In this document: positions 17,196-25,231 of the stretch, one piece after another
Position numbering within the stretch: the first letter of the stretch is position 1
How the letters are laid out: every line of letters starts with the position of its first letter
NCBI RefSeq assembly: GCF_020410765.1
Contig: NZ_CP084541.1
Coordinates: 5,696,001-5,760,000, forward strand
Origin: Streptomyces marincola
Lineage (GTDB): Bacteria > Actinomycetota > Actinomycetes > Streptomycetales > Streptomycetaceae
Reading direction: 5' to 3'
Length of the DNA: 64,000 nt
The notes under the pieces: generated by a model
Told to the model about the DNA's origin: nothing
Database searches by the model: none
The model's input: only the letters and a program-made list of their open reading frames with translations
Translations under genes and position numbers: made by a program

Positions 17196-17693
17196 TCAGC
17201 CGGTCACGGCGTCGGTCCGCAGGACCGCGAGCCGCCCGTCCCCGTCCCGCCGGTAGTAGGTCTGCGTCGTGAGGGCGGGCGCGTAGGCGTGGATGCTGAC
17301 GGCCGGCGCGCCGCCCGCGTTCACCACGCGGTGGACGTACCGCGTCCCGAAGGCGCGCACGTCCCCCGCGGCAAGACCGGTCTCGCGCGGCCCGGCGGCG
17401 GGGAAGGTCTGCTCCCTCAGCGCTCCCTCGACGACGCCGAACGCGCCGGCGGAACCGCCGTGGTCGTGGATCTCGGTGCCCTGCCCCGGCAGCCAGGTCA
17501 GCAGCCACACCTCGTACGCCGCCGTCCTGGCCAGGCGCAGGTAGAAGCGGTCGGGTGAGGTGAAGGCGACCCGCGGGCGCCACTCCTGGGGGCGGGCGGC
17601 GAAGCGGCGGACGGTACGGGCGAGCAGCTGGGGGCCGAGGGGAGCGGGGAGGCCGGTGGTGGCGGGAACGGCGGCGGGCGCGGGCGCGGACAT
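17196..17693 (-). CDS. Cysteine dioxygenase type I family
   Basis: A 165-residue cupin that would oxidise cysteine to cysteine sulfinate. The iron ligands are visible as HDHGGSAGAFGVVEG (His-x-His of cupin motif 1) and TRYVHRVVNAG (third His), with FYLRLARTAAYEVWLLTWLPGQGTEI before them. The length is typical for bacterial CDOs. It sits between a cysteine-type leader peptide and a rhodanese gene, consistent with a role in removing excess cysteine and handling the sulfur released. Confidence 0.88.
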   Translation of the reverse strand: MSAPAPAAVPATTGLPAPLGPQLLARTVRRFAARPQEWRPRVAFTSPDRFYLRLARTAAYEVWLLTWLPGQGTEIHDHGGSAGAFGVVEGALREQTFPAAGPRETGLAAGDVRAFGTRYVHRVVNAGGAPAVSIHAYAPALTTQTYYRRDGDGRLAVLRTDAVTG

Positions 17694-17772
17694 GGGGAAC
17701 CTCGCGAGGGGCGTCGTGGCGGGAGGGAACGGCGGGGCCGGCGGTCCTGGAGGCGGCGCGGGAGCACCGACG

Positions 17773-17794
17773 CGACGGCGTGGAAGCGCCGTCG
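17773..17794 (-). promoter_or_regulatory. Candidate attenuator hairpin before the cysteine dioxygenase gene
   Basis: CGACGGCG (17773-17780) and CGCCGTCG (17787-17794) form a perfect 8-bp stem with a 6-base loop, lying between the leader-peptide stop and the cysteine dioxygenase start. The position fits a transcription attenuator; there is no U-tract. Confidence 0.5.
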
Positions 17795-17855
17795 GATCAC
17801 AGGAACGAGCCGGAGGAACGCCGCGCCCGCGGCAGACACCGGGCGAGCGCGGCCG

Positions 17856-17942
17856 TCAGGGACGACCGGGGCGACACAGCGCGCTGGCCACGCGGAGCAG
17901 GTCCACGTGGCACCGGGAGAACAGGCGCTTGCTGGTCGGCAC
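17856..17942 (-). CDS. Cysteine-type leader peptide for the CDO-rhodanese transcript
   Basis: A 28-codon ORF starting with GTG at 17942. Its core RCHVDLLRVASALCR matches the putative leader peptides found upstream of sulfur genes in actinomycetes (conserved His-Val-Asp and a late cysteine). It is followed by 162 bp with a hairpin and then cysteine dioxygenase on the same strand. The same core occurs in two other ORFs in this window (18034-18117, 28613-28696). The likely role is to sense charged cysteinyl-tRNA through ribosome stalling; that mechanism is inference here. Confidence 0.8.
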   Translation of the reverse strand: MPTSKRLFSRCHVDLLRVASALCRPGRP

Positions 17943-18033
17943 GGGGCCAGAGTGACAGCGCGGCATGCGTGTGGTCAAGGCGGGACTCCCTACGCCTTGA
18001 CCGCCAACACGACTGCTGGCATGCTCACATACC
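17943..18033. promoter_or_regulatory. Divergent promoter region with a 10-bp inverted repeat
   Basis: These 91 bp separate two divergent leader peptides. They contain a perfect inverted repeat, GGTCAAGGCG (17973-17982) and CGCCTTGACC (17993-18002), spacer 10 bases, centred between the two start codons. It is a good candidate for a shared operator or paired promoter elements. Confidence 0.6.
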
Positions 18034-18117
18034 GTGAGCCAGGCTGACTTTCTCGTAGCGCGCCTGCACGTCGACCTCCGACGGCAGGCCAGCGCCATCT
18101 GTGCCGCCGTCCGCTGA
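18034..18117 (+). CDS. Cysteine-type leader peptide, divergent copy
   Basis: A 27-codon ORF starting with GTG. Its core RLHVDLRRQASAICA has the same His-Val-Asp...Ser-Ala-x-Cys pattern as the other two leaders in the window, and its cysteine is also TGT. Downstream on the same strand lie a hairpin (18246-18264), a 34-codon ORF and the winged-helix regulator at 18473, the only genes it could control by attenuation. It is otherwise too short for standard annotation. Confidence 0.75.
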   Translation: MSQADFLVARLHVDLRRQASAICAAVR

Positions 18118-18245
18118 CCGCACCAGCCGGCTCCTCCGCTCCGCTCTCCCGCGCCCCTGATCCCCGCGTTCCCCTGTCGCGCCACGACGGTGTCCGCGGA
18201 CCCGCGCGTCCACGCCCGTCTTCTCCCGCCGCGTCCGGGCGGACC

Positions 18246-18264
18246 GCCCGTGCCCGGCACGGGC
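18246..18264 (+). promoter_or_regulatory. Candidate attenuator hairpin downstream of the divergent leader
   Basis: GCCCGTGC (18246-18253) and GCACGGGC (18257-18264) form a perfect 8-bp stem with a 3-base loop, 128 bp after the leader stop codon. The rest of 18118-18350 holds no supported gene. Confidence 0.45.
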
Positions 18265-18350
18265 CGACGGGCGCGCCGCGCCGCGCGCGGGGCGGATCCG
18301 GCTGCCCACTCCCGCAGTTACCGGTCCAGGCACCGAAAGGCAGCACCCGT

Positions 18351-18455
18351 ATGAGCACCGCAGGTTCCCGCATCCGCACCGGCGGAGAGCGACATCGTGC
18401 CGTCGAGGGCGACGGCACCAGGCAGCACGCCCCCGCCGCGGTCCGACCCGCCTGA
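18351..18455 (+). CDS. Small ORF of unknown reality
   Basis: A 34-codon ATG ORF (STAGSRIRTGGERHRAVEG...) with a GAAAGG ribosome site about 10 bases upstream and a stop 17 bp before the next gene. The product is Arg/Gly-rich and unlike any family I know. It may be a short upstream gene of the regulator transcript or chance. Confidence 0.3.
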   Translation: MSTAGSRIRTGGERHRAVEGDGTRQHAPAAVRPA

Positions 18456-18472
18456 GCAGGAAGGACGATCCG

Positions 18473-18997
18473 ATGCGGCACCTCAACGCCCTTCCCGACC
18501 TCCCCGACCTGTCCGACGTGACCGTGACGCTCCTCCCGCAGGGGACGGATCACACCGACCGCACCGTTCCGCTCGTGGGCTATCTCGTGCTGGCGCCGGC
18601 CGGCACCCAGCCGGCGCAGCTGACGGAGCTGCTCGCCGCCGTTCCCCGCGCGGCACCCGCGGGGCCCGCGCCCGCGCCGGAACCGGCGCGGGGCCCGGCG
18701 CCCGCCGACCACGGCATCGCCGTGGACCAGGAGGAGCGGACCGTGACGGTCGACGGCCGACCGCTGCGCCTGACCTACCTCGAATTCGAGCTGCTGGCCC
18801 ACCTGGTGGGCCACCCGCAACGGGTCTGGACGCGCGAGCAGTTGGTGGAGACCATCTGGGGGTACGGCCCGGTCGGCGATCAGCGCACGGTCGACGTGCA
18901 CGTGGCGCGCCTGCGCCGCAAGCTGGGCGCCGCCTACCGCGAGCGGATCGTGACGGTCCGCCGGGTGGGCTACAAGTACGTGCCCCCCGCGGGCTGA
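18473..18997 (+). CDS. Orphan winged-helix regulator (OmpR-type DNA-binding domain)
   Basis: A 174-residue protein. The C-terminal 95 residues are a complete OmpR/PhoB-type winged helix: LRLTYLEFELLAHLVGHP, TREQLVETIWG, RTVDVHVARLRRKLG and VRRVGYKYVPPAG. The N-terminal 60 residues (VTVTLLPQG...VPLVGYLVLAPAGT) are not a receiver domain: there is no phosphoacceptor Asp pattern, so control is not by a standard kinase. A Pro/Ala linker joins them. AAGGA precedes the start. It follows a cysteine-type leader and abuts the sulfur operon tail-to-tail (TGATCA holds both stops), so a sulfur-metabolism role is a reasonable inference. Confidence 0.85.
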   Translation: MRHLNALPDLPDLSDVTVTLLPQGTDHTDRTVPLVGYLVLAPAGTQPAQLTELLAAVPRAAPAGPAPAPEPARGPAPADHGIAVDQEERTVTVDGRPLRLTYLEFELLAHLVGHPQRVWTREQLVETIWGYGPVGDQRTVDVHVARLRRKLGAAYRERIVTVRRVGYKYVPPAG

Positions 18998-19777
18998 TCA
19001 GCCCGCCAGCGCCCCCGCCCTGGGCGCGCCGGCCGCCGCCGCCCAGCGGCGCAGCAGCAGTCCGGCGAGCTCGGGCGCGTCGCCGAGCACCGGGGCCACC
19101 AGGTCGGCGCCCGCCTCGCGGGCGCCGGCCAGGACGCGGTCGGGCAGCCGCCCCGGGGCGATGACGAACGGCGCGACCGCCACGTCACGGATGCCGTCCG
19201 CGCGCAGCGCGCGGACGGCATCCGCCGTCGTGGGGGCGGCGGCGGACGCGAACGCCGGCCGCACGGCCGGCCGCCCCGACGCCAGGCGCCAGCGGTCGGC
19301 GAGGCCGCCGACCGCCGCCAGGGCGCCGGCGTCGGTCGAGCCGGCCGCGGCGAGCACCACGCCCGTGGCGCGCCACCGCTCGGGGGAGCGGCCGGGCGCG
19401 GCCTCGGCGAGGCGCCGTTCCAGCGCGCCGAGCAGCAGCGGGTCGGGCCCCGGCACATCGGCCTGCCGGATCGTGAGTCCTGGCAGGCGGGCGGCCTGTT
19501 CCGCGAGGACGGCGGGGATGTCGGTCCTGGCGTGGAAGGCCCGCGACAGCAGCAGGGGAACGGCGACCACGTCGCGCGTGCCCTCCGCGTGGAGCCGCGC
19601 GAGCACCTGTCCCACGCGCGGTACGGAGAACTCCAGGAAGCACGTTTCCACCCGCACGCCGGGCGCGAGGGCGCGCACGCGGGCGGTCAGCGCGGCGACG
19701 GTTGCCGCGTGCCGCGGGTCGCGGCTGCCGTGGGCGACGACGAGCAGCACCGGGCGGGCTTGCGGTGGTGGGGACAT
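18998..19777 (-). CDS. Sirohydrochlorin chelatase (CbiX/SirB family)
   Basis: A 259-residue two-half chelatase. Each half has the CbiX pattern: LLVVAHGSRDPRHAATVAAL with the metal-binding His at the start, then VETCFLEFSVPRVGQVL and VVAVPLLLSRAFHARTDIP; the second half is degenerate (GVVLAAAGSTDAGALAAV, VAPFVIAPGRLPDRV). It would insert Fe2+ into sirohydrochlorin to make siroheme, the cofactor of the sulfite reductase encoded 7 kb upstream in the same operon; cobalt insertion is an alternative for the family. It is the last gene of the long sulfur operon, 38 bp after the permease gene. Confidence 0.9.
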   Translation of the reverse strand: MSPPPQARPVLLVVAHGSRDPRHAATVAALTARVRALAPGVRVETCFLEFSVPRVGQVLARLHAEGTRDVVAVPLLLSRAFHARTDIPAVLAEQAARLPGLTIRQADVPGPDPLLLGALERRLAEAAPGRSPERWRATGVVLAAAGSTDAGALAAVGGLADRWRLASGRPAVRPAFASAAAPTTADAVRALRADGIRDVAVAPFVIAPGRLPDRVLAGAREAGADLVAPVLGDAPELAGLLLRRWAAAAGAPRAGALAG

Positions 19778-19815
19778 GAGGGATTCACACACAGGGGGAG
19801 GGGAGGGCGCGGCCG

Positions 19816-20730
19816 TCAGCCGCGGGCGAGCAGCCCGCGACCGCGCAGCACCCGCCGTTCGAGCGGGGAGAAGAAGAGGAGGTCGATTGCCACCCCGACC
19901 ACCAGGATCAGGATGATGGTGGCGAGCACGCCCGACATGTTCTGCATGGTCCTGAAGCCCTCCATCAGCTGGCCGAGGCCGGTGCCGAGGCTGGGCGACT
20001 GGACGATCAGCTCGGCCGCCATCAGCGAGCGCCAGGAGAACGCCCAGCCCTGCTTCAGGCCCGCCAGGTAGCCGGGCAGCGCGGCCGGCAGCAGCACATG
20101 CCGGACAGCGGTCAGCCCGCGCGCGCCGAGCATGCGCCCGGCCCGCAGGTACAGGGGCGGGATCTGGTCGACGCCCGAGACGATGCCGTTGGCGATCGAC
20201 GGCACCGCGCCGAGCAGCACGACGGCGTAGATGGTGCCGTTGGTCAGGCCGAACCAGATGATGGCCGCCGGCACCCACGCGATCGACGGCAGCGACTGGA
20301 GCCCGGTCAGCACCGGGCCGATCGCCGCCCGCACGAGCTTGACGCGGGCCACGATCAGGCCCAGCGGCGTGCCGACCGCGACGGCGATCATGAAGCCGAG
20401 GATGCCGCGCGAGACGCTGGTCCAGATGTAGTCGAACAGCGTGCCCTGCCGCCACATCTCGGCGAACTCGTCCCCGACGTCGAGCGGGCTCGGCAGCAGG
20501 TAGTCCGGCTGGAGGTCCGAGAGGTGGACGAGCTGCCAGACGGCGATCACCAGGGCGACGGCCACGATCGGCGGCAGCACCTTCGTGAGCACGATGCGGC
20601 CGACCGGCACGCGCTGCTCGCCCGACGCGGGGGTCTCCAGGGCGTCGAGGCCGGCTTCGAGCCCCGCGAGATCGCCCGCCTCCCCGGTGGCGGCGCCGGT
20701 GCCCGCCCGCTGTGCCTCACTGCTGGCCAT
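19816..20730 (-). CDS. ssuC: Sulfonate/nitrate/taurine-type ABC transporter permease
   Basis: A 304-residue inner-membrane permease with about six transmembrane segments (first at VLPPIVAVALVIAVWQLV) and the EAA-like loop AGRMLGARGLTAVRHVLLPAALPGY that contacts the ATPase. The family is SsuC/TauC/NrtB. A 45-residue cytoplasmic Ala/Gly/Glu-rich N-terminus is longer than usual. Its start overlaps the ATPase gene by 14 bp. Gene context (cysteine biosynthesis) suggests a sulfonate or other sulfur compound; no SsuD monooxygenase is present nearby. Confidence 0.9.
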   Translation of the reverse strand: MASSEAQRAGTGAATGEAGDLAGLEAGLDALETPASGEQRVPVGRIVLTKVLPPIVAVALVIAVWQLVHLSDLQPDYLLPSPLDVGDEFAEMWRQGTLFDYIWTSVSRGILGFMIAVAVGTPLGLIVARVKLVRAAIGPVLTGLQSLPSIAWVPAAIIWFGLTNGTIYAVVLLGAVPSIANGIVSGVDQIPPLYLRAGRMLGARGLTAVRHVLLPAALPGYLAGLKQGWAFSWRSLMAAELIVQSPSLGTGLGQLMEGFRTMQNMSGVLATIILILVVGVAIDLLFFSPLERRVLRGRGLLARG

Positions 20731-21511
20731 GGCGGCGAATCTCCTCCCGGAGTCGTTCGGTGATCTGCACGGAGAGTGCGGAGACCTCGGCGTCCTCGAT
20801 GCGCCGCGGCTGGTCGATGTCCACGCGCCACTCGTGCACGATGCGCCCGGGCCGCGAGGACAGCAGGATGACGCGCTGGGCCAGCCGCACCGCCTCCCTG
20901 ACGTTGTGCGTGACGAACAGGACCGAGACGCCGGTCTCGTTCCAGATGCGGGTCAGCTCCTCGTGCAGCACGTCCCGCGTGATGGCGTCGAGCGCGGCGA
21001 ACGGCTCGTCCATCAGCAGCAGTTGGCTGTCCTGCGCGAGCGCGCGGGCCAGCGCGACGCGCTGCCGCATGCCGCCGGACAGCTCGTGCACGCGCTTGCC
21101 GTAGGAGCCCTGGAGCCGGACGAGCGCGAGCAGCCGCTCGGCCTCCGGCCTGCGCTCGGCCTTGGGAACGCCCCGCAGCCGCAGGGCCAGTTCGATGTTG
21201 CGTCCCGCGGTCAGCCACGGGAACAGGGCGTGCTCCTGGAACATCAGGGCCGGGCGCCCGCCGGGGACCGCGATGGTCCCGGCGGACGGCGCGTCGAGAC
21301 CGGCCGTGAGGTTCAGCAGCGTGGACTTGCCGCAGCCAGAGGCCCCGATGAGGGTGACGAACTCACCGGGCGCGACGTCGAGACTGATGTCGTCGAGCAC
21401 GAGCTGCTGCCTGCCGGGGCGGCCGAACGACTTGGACACGTGGTCGAACCGCACCGCGTACCCGGCGTCGGTGCTGCCGTCGCTGCCGGGCTTGTCGAGG
21501 GCGAGGGCCAT
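20717..21511 (-). CDS. ssuB: Sulfonate/nitrate/taurine-type ABC transporter ATPase
   Basis: A 264-residue ABC ATPase with Walker A GASGCGKST, Q-loop FQEHALFPW, signature LSGGMRQRVALARAL, Walker B LLLMDEPFAALD and switch VTHNVREAV. The Q-loop sequence FQEHALFPWL is typical of SsuB/NrtD/TauB proteins. ATG at 21511 is preferred because GGAGGTGA lies six bases upstream; a GTG at 21520 is possible. It lies between the binding protein and permease genes and energises their import. Confidence 0.92.
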   Translation of the reverse strand: MALALDKPGSDGSTDAGYAVRFDHVSKSFGRPGRQQLVLDDISLDVAPGEFVTLIGASGCGKSTLLNLTAGLDAPSAGTIAVPGGRPALMFQEHALFPWLTAGRNIELALRLRGVPKAERRPEAERLLALVRLQGSYGKRVHELSGGMRQRVALARALAQDSQLLLMDEPFAALDAITRDVLHEELTRIWNETGVSVLFVTHNVREAVRLAQRVILLSSRPGRIVHEWRVDIDQPRRIEDAEVSALSVQITERLREEIRRHGQQ

Positions 21512-21548
21512 CGGGGTCACCTCCAGGGGTGGGGTCGGGCGGACGCTG

Positions 21549-22685
21549 TCACTCGACGCCGAGGCCGGCGTCGTCGGTGATCTCGGGCAGCCCTTCCTCG
21601 GCCAGTACGCGGTTGAGGACGGACAGGTCGTAGATGCCCGTCAGGTCGGTCTCCTCCAGCAGTCCGGCGTCGATCGCGTTCCGCGCGCCGGCCTGGAGGG
21701 TGGGGGCCAGCGGGTCGTTGAGGAACTCCACGTTCTCGAACGCCGGGTCGAGCACCTCGGCGGGCAGCTCGCTGCCGCCGGGCAGCGCGGCCAGCTCCGC
21801 GTTGAACCGCTCCTTGGCCTCATCGGGGTTGTCGTTGATCCACGCGTTGGTGCGGACCACGCCGCGCACGACGGCCTCGACGACGTCCTCGTGCTCGGCC
21901 AGGAAGTCCTGCGAGGCGATCACGTGCGTGACCACGTACTGGCCGTTCTCCCACAACTCGCCCTCGTCGAGCAGCGTTTCACCGCCGCGGCTGACGAGGT
22001 TGGCGGCGGTCGGCTCGGGCACCCACGCGCCGTCGATGTCGCCGCCCTCGAAGGCCGCGGGGATCTCGGCGTTGGGGATGCGGAACACCTCGACGTCCCC
22101 GGTCCCGTCCTGGGGGTTGACCTCGAAGCCCTCGTCGGCCAGGTAGTTCAGCAGGGCGACGTCCTGGGTGTTGCCGAGCTGGGGGGTGGCGATCCGGGCG
22201 CCCGCCAGGTCCTCGGTGCTCCCGATCGCCTCGGAGTCGACCACGAGCGAGGCACCGCCGGACGCGGCGCCCGACACGATGCGCAGGCTCTCGCCGCCGG
22301 ACTGGGCCCAGCCGTTGATGGCGGGGTTGGGGCCGATGAACGTGAGGTCGAGGTCGCCCGAGTTCAGCGCCTCGATGGCCGAGGGGCCGGCGTTGAACAC
22401 CTGCGTGTTCACCTCGGTGCCGCCCAGCTCCCGCCGGATCAACCCGTCGTCCTGGAGGCCGACCACGGCGGTGGCGTGGGTGATGTTGGCGAAGTAGCCG
22501 ATGTTCACGCGGTCCGCGGACAGGGCGGGGCCCGCGCTGTTCTCGCCGGAGGGCGCGGACGCGTCGTCGTCGGCCTCGGAGCCGTAGCCGCAGGCGGCCA
22601 GGCCGCCGACGAGCAGGGGCAGGGACAGGGCGGCCGACAGCAGGCGGCGGGCGCGTCTGGCGGGCAGGGCGCGGACAGAGGTCAT
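21549..22685 (-). CDS. ssuA: ABC transporter substrate-binding lipoprotein (SsuA-like)
   Basis: A 378-residue lipoprotein. The signal peptide ends in the lipobox LAAC (Arg-rich N-region RRARR, hydrophobic core), anchoring it outside the cytoplasmic membrane. The mature part shows the SsuA/NMT1-like fold: VNIGYFANITHATAVVGLQ, VFNAGPSAIEALNSGDLDLTFIGPNPAING and GDIDGAWVPEPTAANLV. It binds the substrate for SsuBC. The sulfate-assimilation setting favours a sulfonate or sulfate ester; the ligand cannot be read from sequence. Confidence 0.9.
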   Translation of the reverse strand: MTSVRALPARRARRLLSAALSLPLLVGGLAACGYGSEADDDASAPSGENSAGPALSADRVNIGYFANITHATAVVGLQDDGLIRRELGGTEVNTQVFNAGPSAIEALNSGDLDLTFIGPNPAINGWAQSGGESLRIVSGAASGGASLVVDSEAIGSTEDLAGARIATPQLGNTQDVALLNYLADEGFEVNPQDGTGDVEVFRIPNAEIPAAFEGGDIDGAWVPEPTAANLVSRGGETLLDEGELWENGQYVVTHVIASQDFLAEHEDVVEAVVRGVVRTNAWINDNPDEAKERFNAELAALPGGSELPAEVLDPAFENVEFLNDPLAPTLQAGARNAIDAGLLEETDLTGIYDLSVLNRVLAEEGLPEITDDAGLGVE

Positions 22686-22766
22686 GACGACGGAGGTCCT
22701 TCCGGGACGGATGGTGCGGCGGCGGGGGTCGGGAGGGCGCGCCGGGGCGCGGGCACGGGCGTCAGG

Positions 22767-22868
22767 TCAGCCCGCACATCGCCCCATGCCGCCCTCGCCG
22801 CTGCCCAGGGCGCCGCTGCCCACACGCCCGCCTTCCTTGGCGAACGTGGCGAACGCGTTCCTCGCCAT
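22767..22868 (-). CDS. 33-residue ORF between cysN and ssuA
   Basis: ATG at 22868 lies two bases after the cysN stop (TGA CG ATG), so translation could re-initiate. The product begins MARNAFATFAKEGGRVGSG and ends GRCAG with a penultimate-region cysteine. No family recognised. Position inside a tightly packed operon is the main argument for reality; the short length and low complexity argue against. Confidence 0.4.
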   Translation of the reverse strand: MARNAFATFAKEGGRVGSGALGSGEGGMGRCAG

Positions 22869-22870
22869 CG

Positions 22871-24217
22871 TCAGAAGTCCCACCCGTCGTCGGAGTCGGG
22901 CGCGCCGGTCACGGCCGCCGCTGCGCCGGCGAAGGCGTCGCCCGCCATGCCCGCGGTCAGCGTCGAGCCGTCGGCCGGGTCGATCAGCAGGAACGAGCCG
23001 GTGGCGCGCGACGCGGCGTACGCGTCCATCGCCAGGGGCTCGGACGTGCGCAGCAGCACGCGGCCGATGTCGTTCGCCACCAGCTCGCCCGGCTCCGGGT
23101 GCTGGGACAGGTCGGCCAGCGTCAGCCGGGACGGGATCTCCCGCACGATCGCGCGCACCGTGCGGGTGGCGTGCTTGAGCAGCACGCGCGCGCCGGGCCG
23201 CAACGGGCGGTCGTGCAGGTGGCACACCGTCGCCGCCACGTCCCGCACCGGGTGCGCCGCGCCGTCCGCGGGGACGATCAGGTCGCCGCGGGAGATGTCC
23301 AGGTCGTCGTCGAGCTCCAGGGTCACCGACTGGGGCGCCCAGGCGGTGTCGACGGACTGCCCGAGCGCGTCGATCCGCCGCACGGTGCTGGCGCGGCCCG
23401 AGGGCTGCGCCACGACGCGCTGGCCCACGCGCAGCACGCCGGAGGCGATGCGGCCCGCGTAGCCGCGGAAGTCCGGGTGCTCCGGCGTCTGCGGCCGGAT
23501 CACGTACTGCACGGGAAACCTGGCCGGGTCGCCGGCCGGATCGTGGCCGACCGGCACCGTCTCCAGGTGTTCGAGAACGGTCGGCCCGCCGTACCAGTCC
23601 ATGCGGGCCGAGGGCGTCACCACGTTGTCCCCGGCCAGCGCGGAGATGGGGATGGCGGTCACCTCGGGGATGCCGAGCGAGGACGCGTAGGCCGTGAACG
23701 CCTCGGCGATGTCGGCGAACACTGGTTCCGCGTAGTCGACGAGATCCATCTTGTTGACGGCGAGCACGACGTGCGGCACCCGGAGCAGCGCGGCGACGGC
23801 GGCGTGCCTGCGGGTCTGCTCGACCACGCCGTTGCGCGCGTCGACCAGGATGATCGCCAGCTCCGCGGTGGACGCGCCGGTCACCATGTTCCGCGTGTAC
23901 TGCACGTGCCCCGGGGTGTCGGCGAGGATGAACCGGCGGCGCGCGGTGGTGAAGTAGCGGTAGGCCACGTCGATCGTGATGCCCTGCTCGCGCTCGGCCC
24001 GCAGGCCGTCGGTGAGCAGCGCCAGGTCGACGGCCTCCTGGCCCCTGCTGCGCGAGGCGAGCTCCACCGCTTCCAGCTGGTCGCTGAGCACCGACTTGGA
24101 GTCGTGCAGCAGCCGCCCGACGAGGGTGGACTTGCCGTCGTCCACGGACCCCGCCGTCGCGAAGCGCAGCAGCGCCGTGGTGTACAGCGCCTCGACGCCT
24201 GCCGTGTCCGCGCTCAT
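22871..24217 (-). CDS. cysN: Sulfate adenylyltransferase large subunit CysN
   Basis: A 448-residue translational-GTPase-type protein that couples GTP hydrolysis to adenylylation of sulfate by CysD. G motifs: GSVDDGKST (G1), DTPGHVQYTRNM (G3), NKMDLVD (G4). Domains II and III follow (FPVQYVIRPQ, SVTLELDDDLDISRGDLI). The C-terminus stops after domain III, so no CysC kinase is fused; a separate cysC is present. Its start overlaps the cysD stop (TGATG). Confidence 0.95.
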   Translation of the reverse strand: MSADTAGVEALYTTALLRFATAGSVDDGKSTLVGRLLHDSKSVLSDQLEAVELASRSRGQEAVDLALLTDGLRAEREQGITIDVAYRYFTTARRRFILADTPGHVQYTRNMVTGASTAELAIILVDARNGVVEQTRRHAAVAALLRVPHVVLAVNKMDLVDYAEPVFADIAEAFTAYASSLGIPEVTAIPISALAGDNVVTPSARMDWYGGPTVLEHLETVPVGHDPAGDPARFPVQYVIRPQTPEHPDFRGYAGRIASGVLRVGQRVVAQPSGRASTVRRIDALGQSVDTAWAPQSVTLELDDDLDISRGDLIVPADGAAHPVRDVAATVCHLHDRPLRPGARVLLKHATRTVRAIVREIPSRLTLADLSQHPEPGELVANDIGRVLLRTSEPLAMDAYAASRATGSFLLIDPADGSTLTAGMAGDAFAGAAAAVTGAPDSDDGWDF

Positions 24218-25155
24218 CAGAAGTACCCCTCGCGCTTGCGGTCCTCCATGGCGGCCTCGGACAGCTTGTCGTCGGCCCTGGTCGCGCCCCGCTCGGTCAG
24301 CCGCGAGGCCGCGATCTCGGCGATGATCTGCTCGATCGTTGCGGCGTCCGAGTCCACCGCCCCGGTGCACGACATGTCGCCGACCGTGCGGTAGCGCACC
24401 AGGCGCCGCTCCTGCGGCTCGTCCTCGCGTGGGCCGCCCCACTCGCCCGCCGTCAGCCACATGCCGTCGCGGCGGAACACCTCGCGTTCGTGCGCGTAGT
24501 AGATCTCCGGGATCTCGATCTTCTCCCGCGCGATGTACTGCCACACGTCCAGCTCGGTCCAGTTGGACAGCGGGAAGACGCGGACGTGCTCGCCCGGCGC
24601 GTGCCGCCCGTTGTACAGGTCCCACAACTCCGGCCGCTGGCGGCGCGGGTCCCAGCCGCCGAACTCGTCGCGCAGCGAGAACACCCGCTCCTTGGCTCTC
24701 GCCTTCTCCTCGTCGCGCCGCCCGCCGCCGAACACCGCGTCGAAGCGGCCCGTGTCGATGGCGTGCAGCAGCGGCACCGTCTGGAGCGGGTTGCGGGTGC
24801 CGTCGGGCCGCTCGCGCAGCCGGCCGTCGTCGATGAACTCCTGGACGGACGCGACGTGCAGGCGCAGCCCGTGCCGCGCGACGACGCGGTCCCGGTAGGC
24901 GATGACCTCGGGGAAGTTGTGGCCCGTGTCCACGTGCAGCAGCGCGAACGGCAGCGGCGCGGGCGCGAACGCCTTCAGCGCCAGGTGCAGCATCACGATG
25001 GAGTCCTTGCCGCCGGAGAACAGGATCACCGGCCGCTCGAACTCGCCCGCGACCTCGCGGAAGATGTGCACCGCCTCGGATTCCAGCACGTCCAGGTGGG
25101 GCAGGGCGTAGGGGCTTCCGGCCGCGGTGCCGGGCCGCCTGGCCGTCACAGTCAT
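24217..25155 (-). CDS. cysD: Sulfate adenylyltransferase small subunit CysD
   Basis: A 312-residue PP-loop ATP sulfurylase subunit that makes adenosine 5'-phosphosulfate (APS). The PP-loop is LFSGGKDSIVMLHLA; DTGHNFPEVIAYRD and FGGGRRDEEKARAKER are the characteristic following motifs, and the C-terminus ends RKREGYF as in other CysD proteins. It overlaps cysN by one base and follows cysC by 76 bp in the sulfur operon. Confidence 0.96.
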   Translation of the reverse strand: MTVTARRPGTAAGSPYALPHLDVLESEAVHIFREVAGEFERPVILFSGGKDSIVMLHLALKAFAPAPLPFALLHVDTGHNFPEVIAYRDRVVARHGLRLHVASVQEFIDDGRLRERPDGTRNPLQTVPLLHAIDTGRFDAVFGGGRRDEEKARAKERVFSLRDEFGGWDPRRQRPELWDLYNGRHAPGEHVRVFPLSNWTELDVWQYIAREKIEIPEIYYAHEREVFRRDGMWLTAGEWGGPREDEPQERRLVRYRTVGDMSCTGAVDSDAATIEQIIAEIAASRLTERGATRADDKLSEAAMEDRKREGYF

Positions 25156-25231
25156 GCGCTCGTCCTCTCGCTCGCTGCTTGCGTCCCCCGCCGTCCGCGT
25201 CCGCCCGCGCGGCGGGCCGTCCCGCCGCGCC

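Noticed and set aside
21549..22685. Nitrate-transport assignment for the ABC system
   Set aside because: The family also includes nitrate carriers, but every neighbour is a sulfur gene, so sulfonate or another sulfur compound is more likely. The ligand remains unproven.
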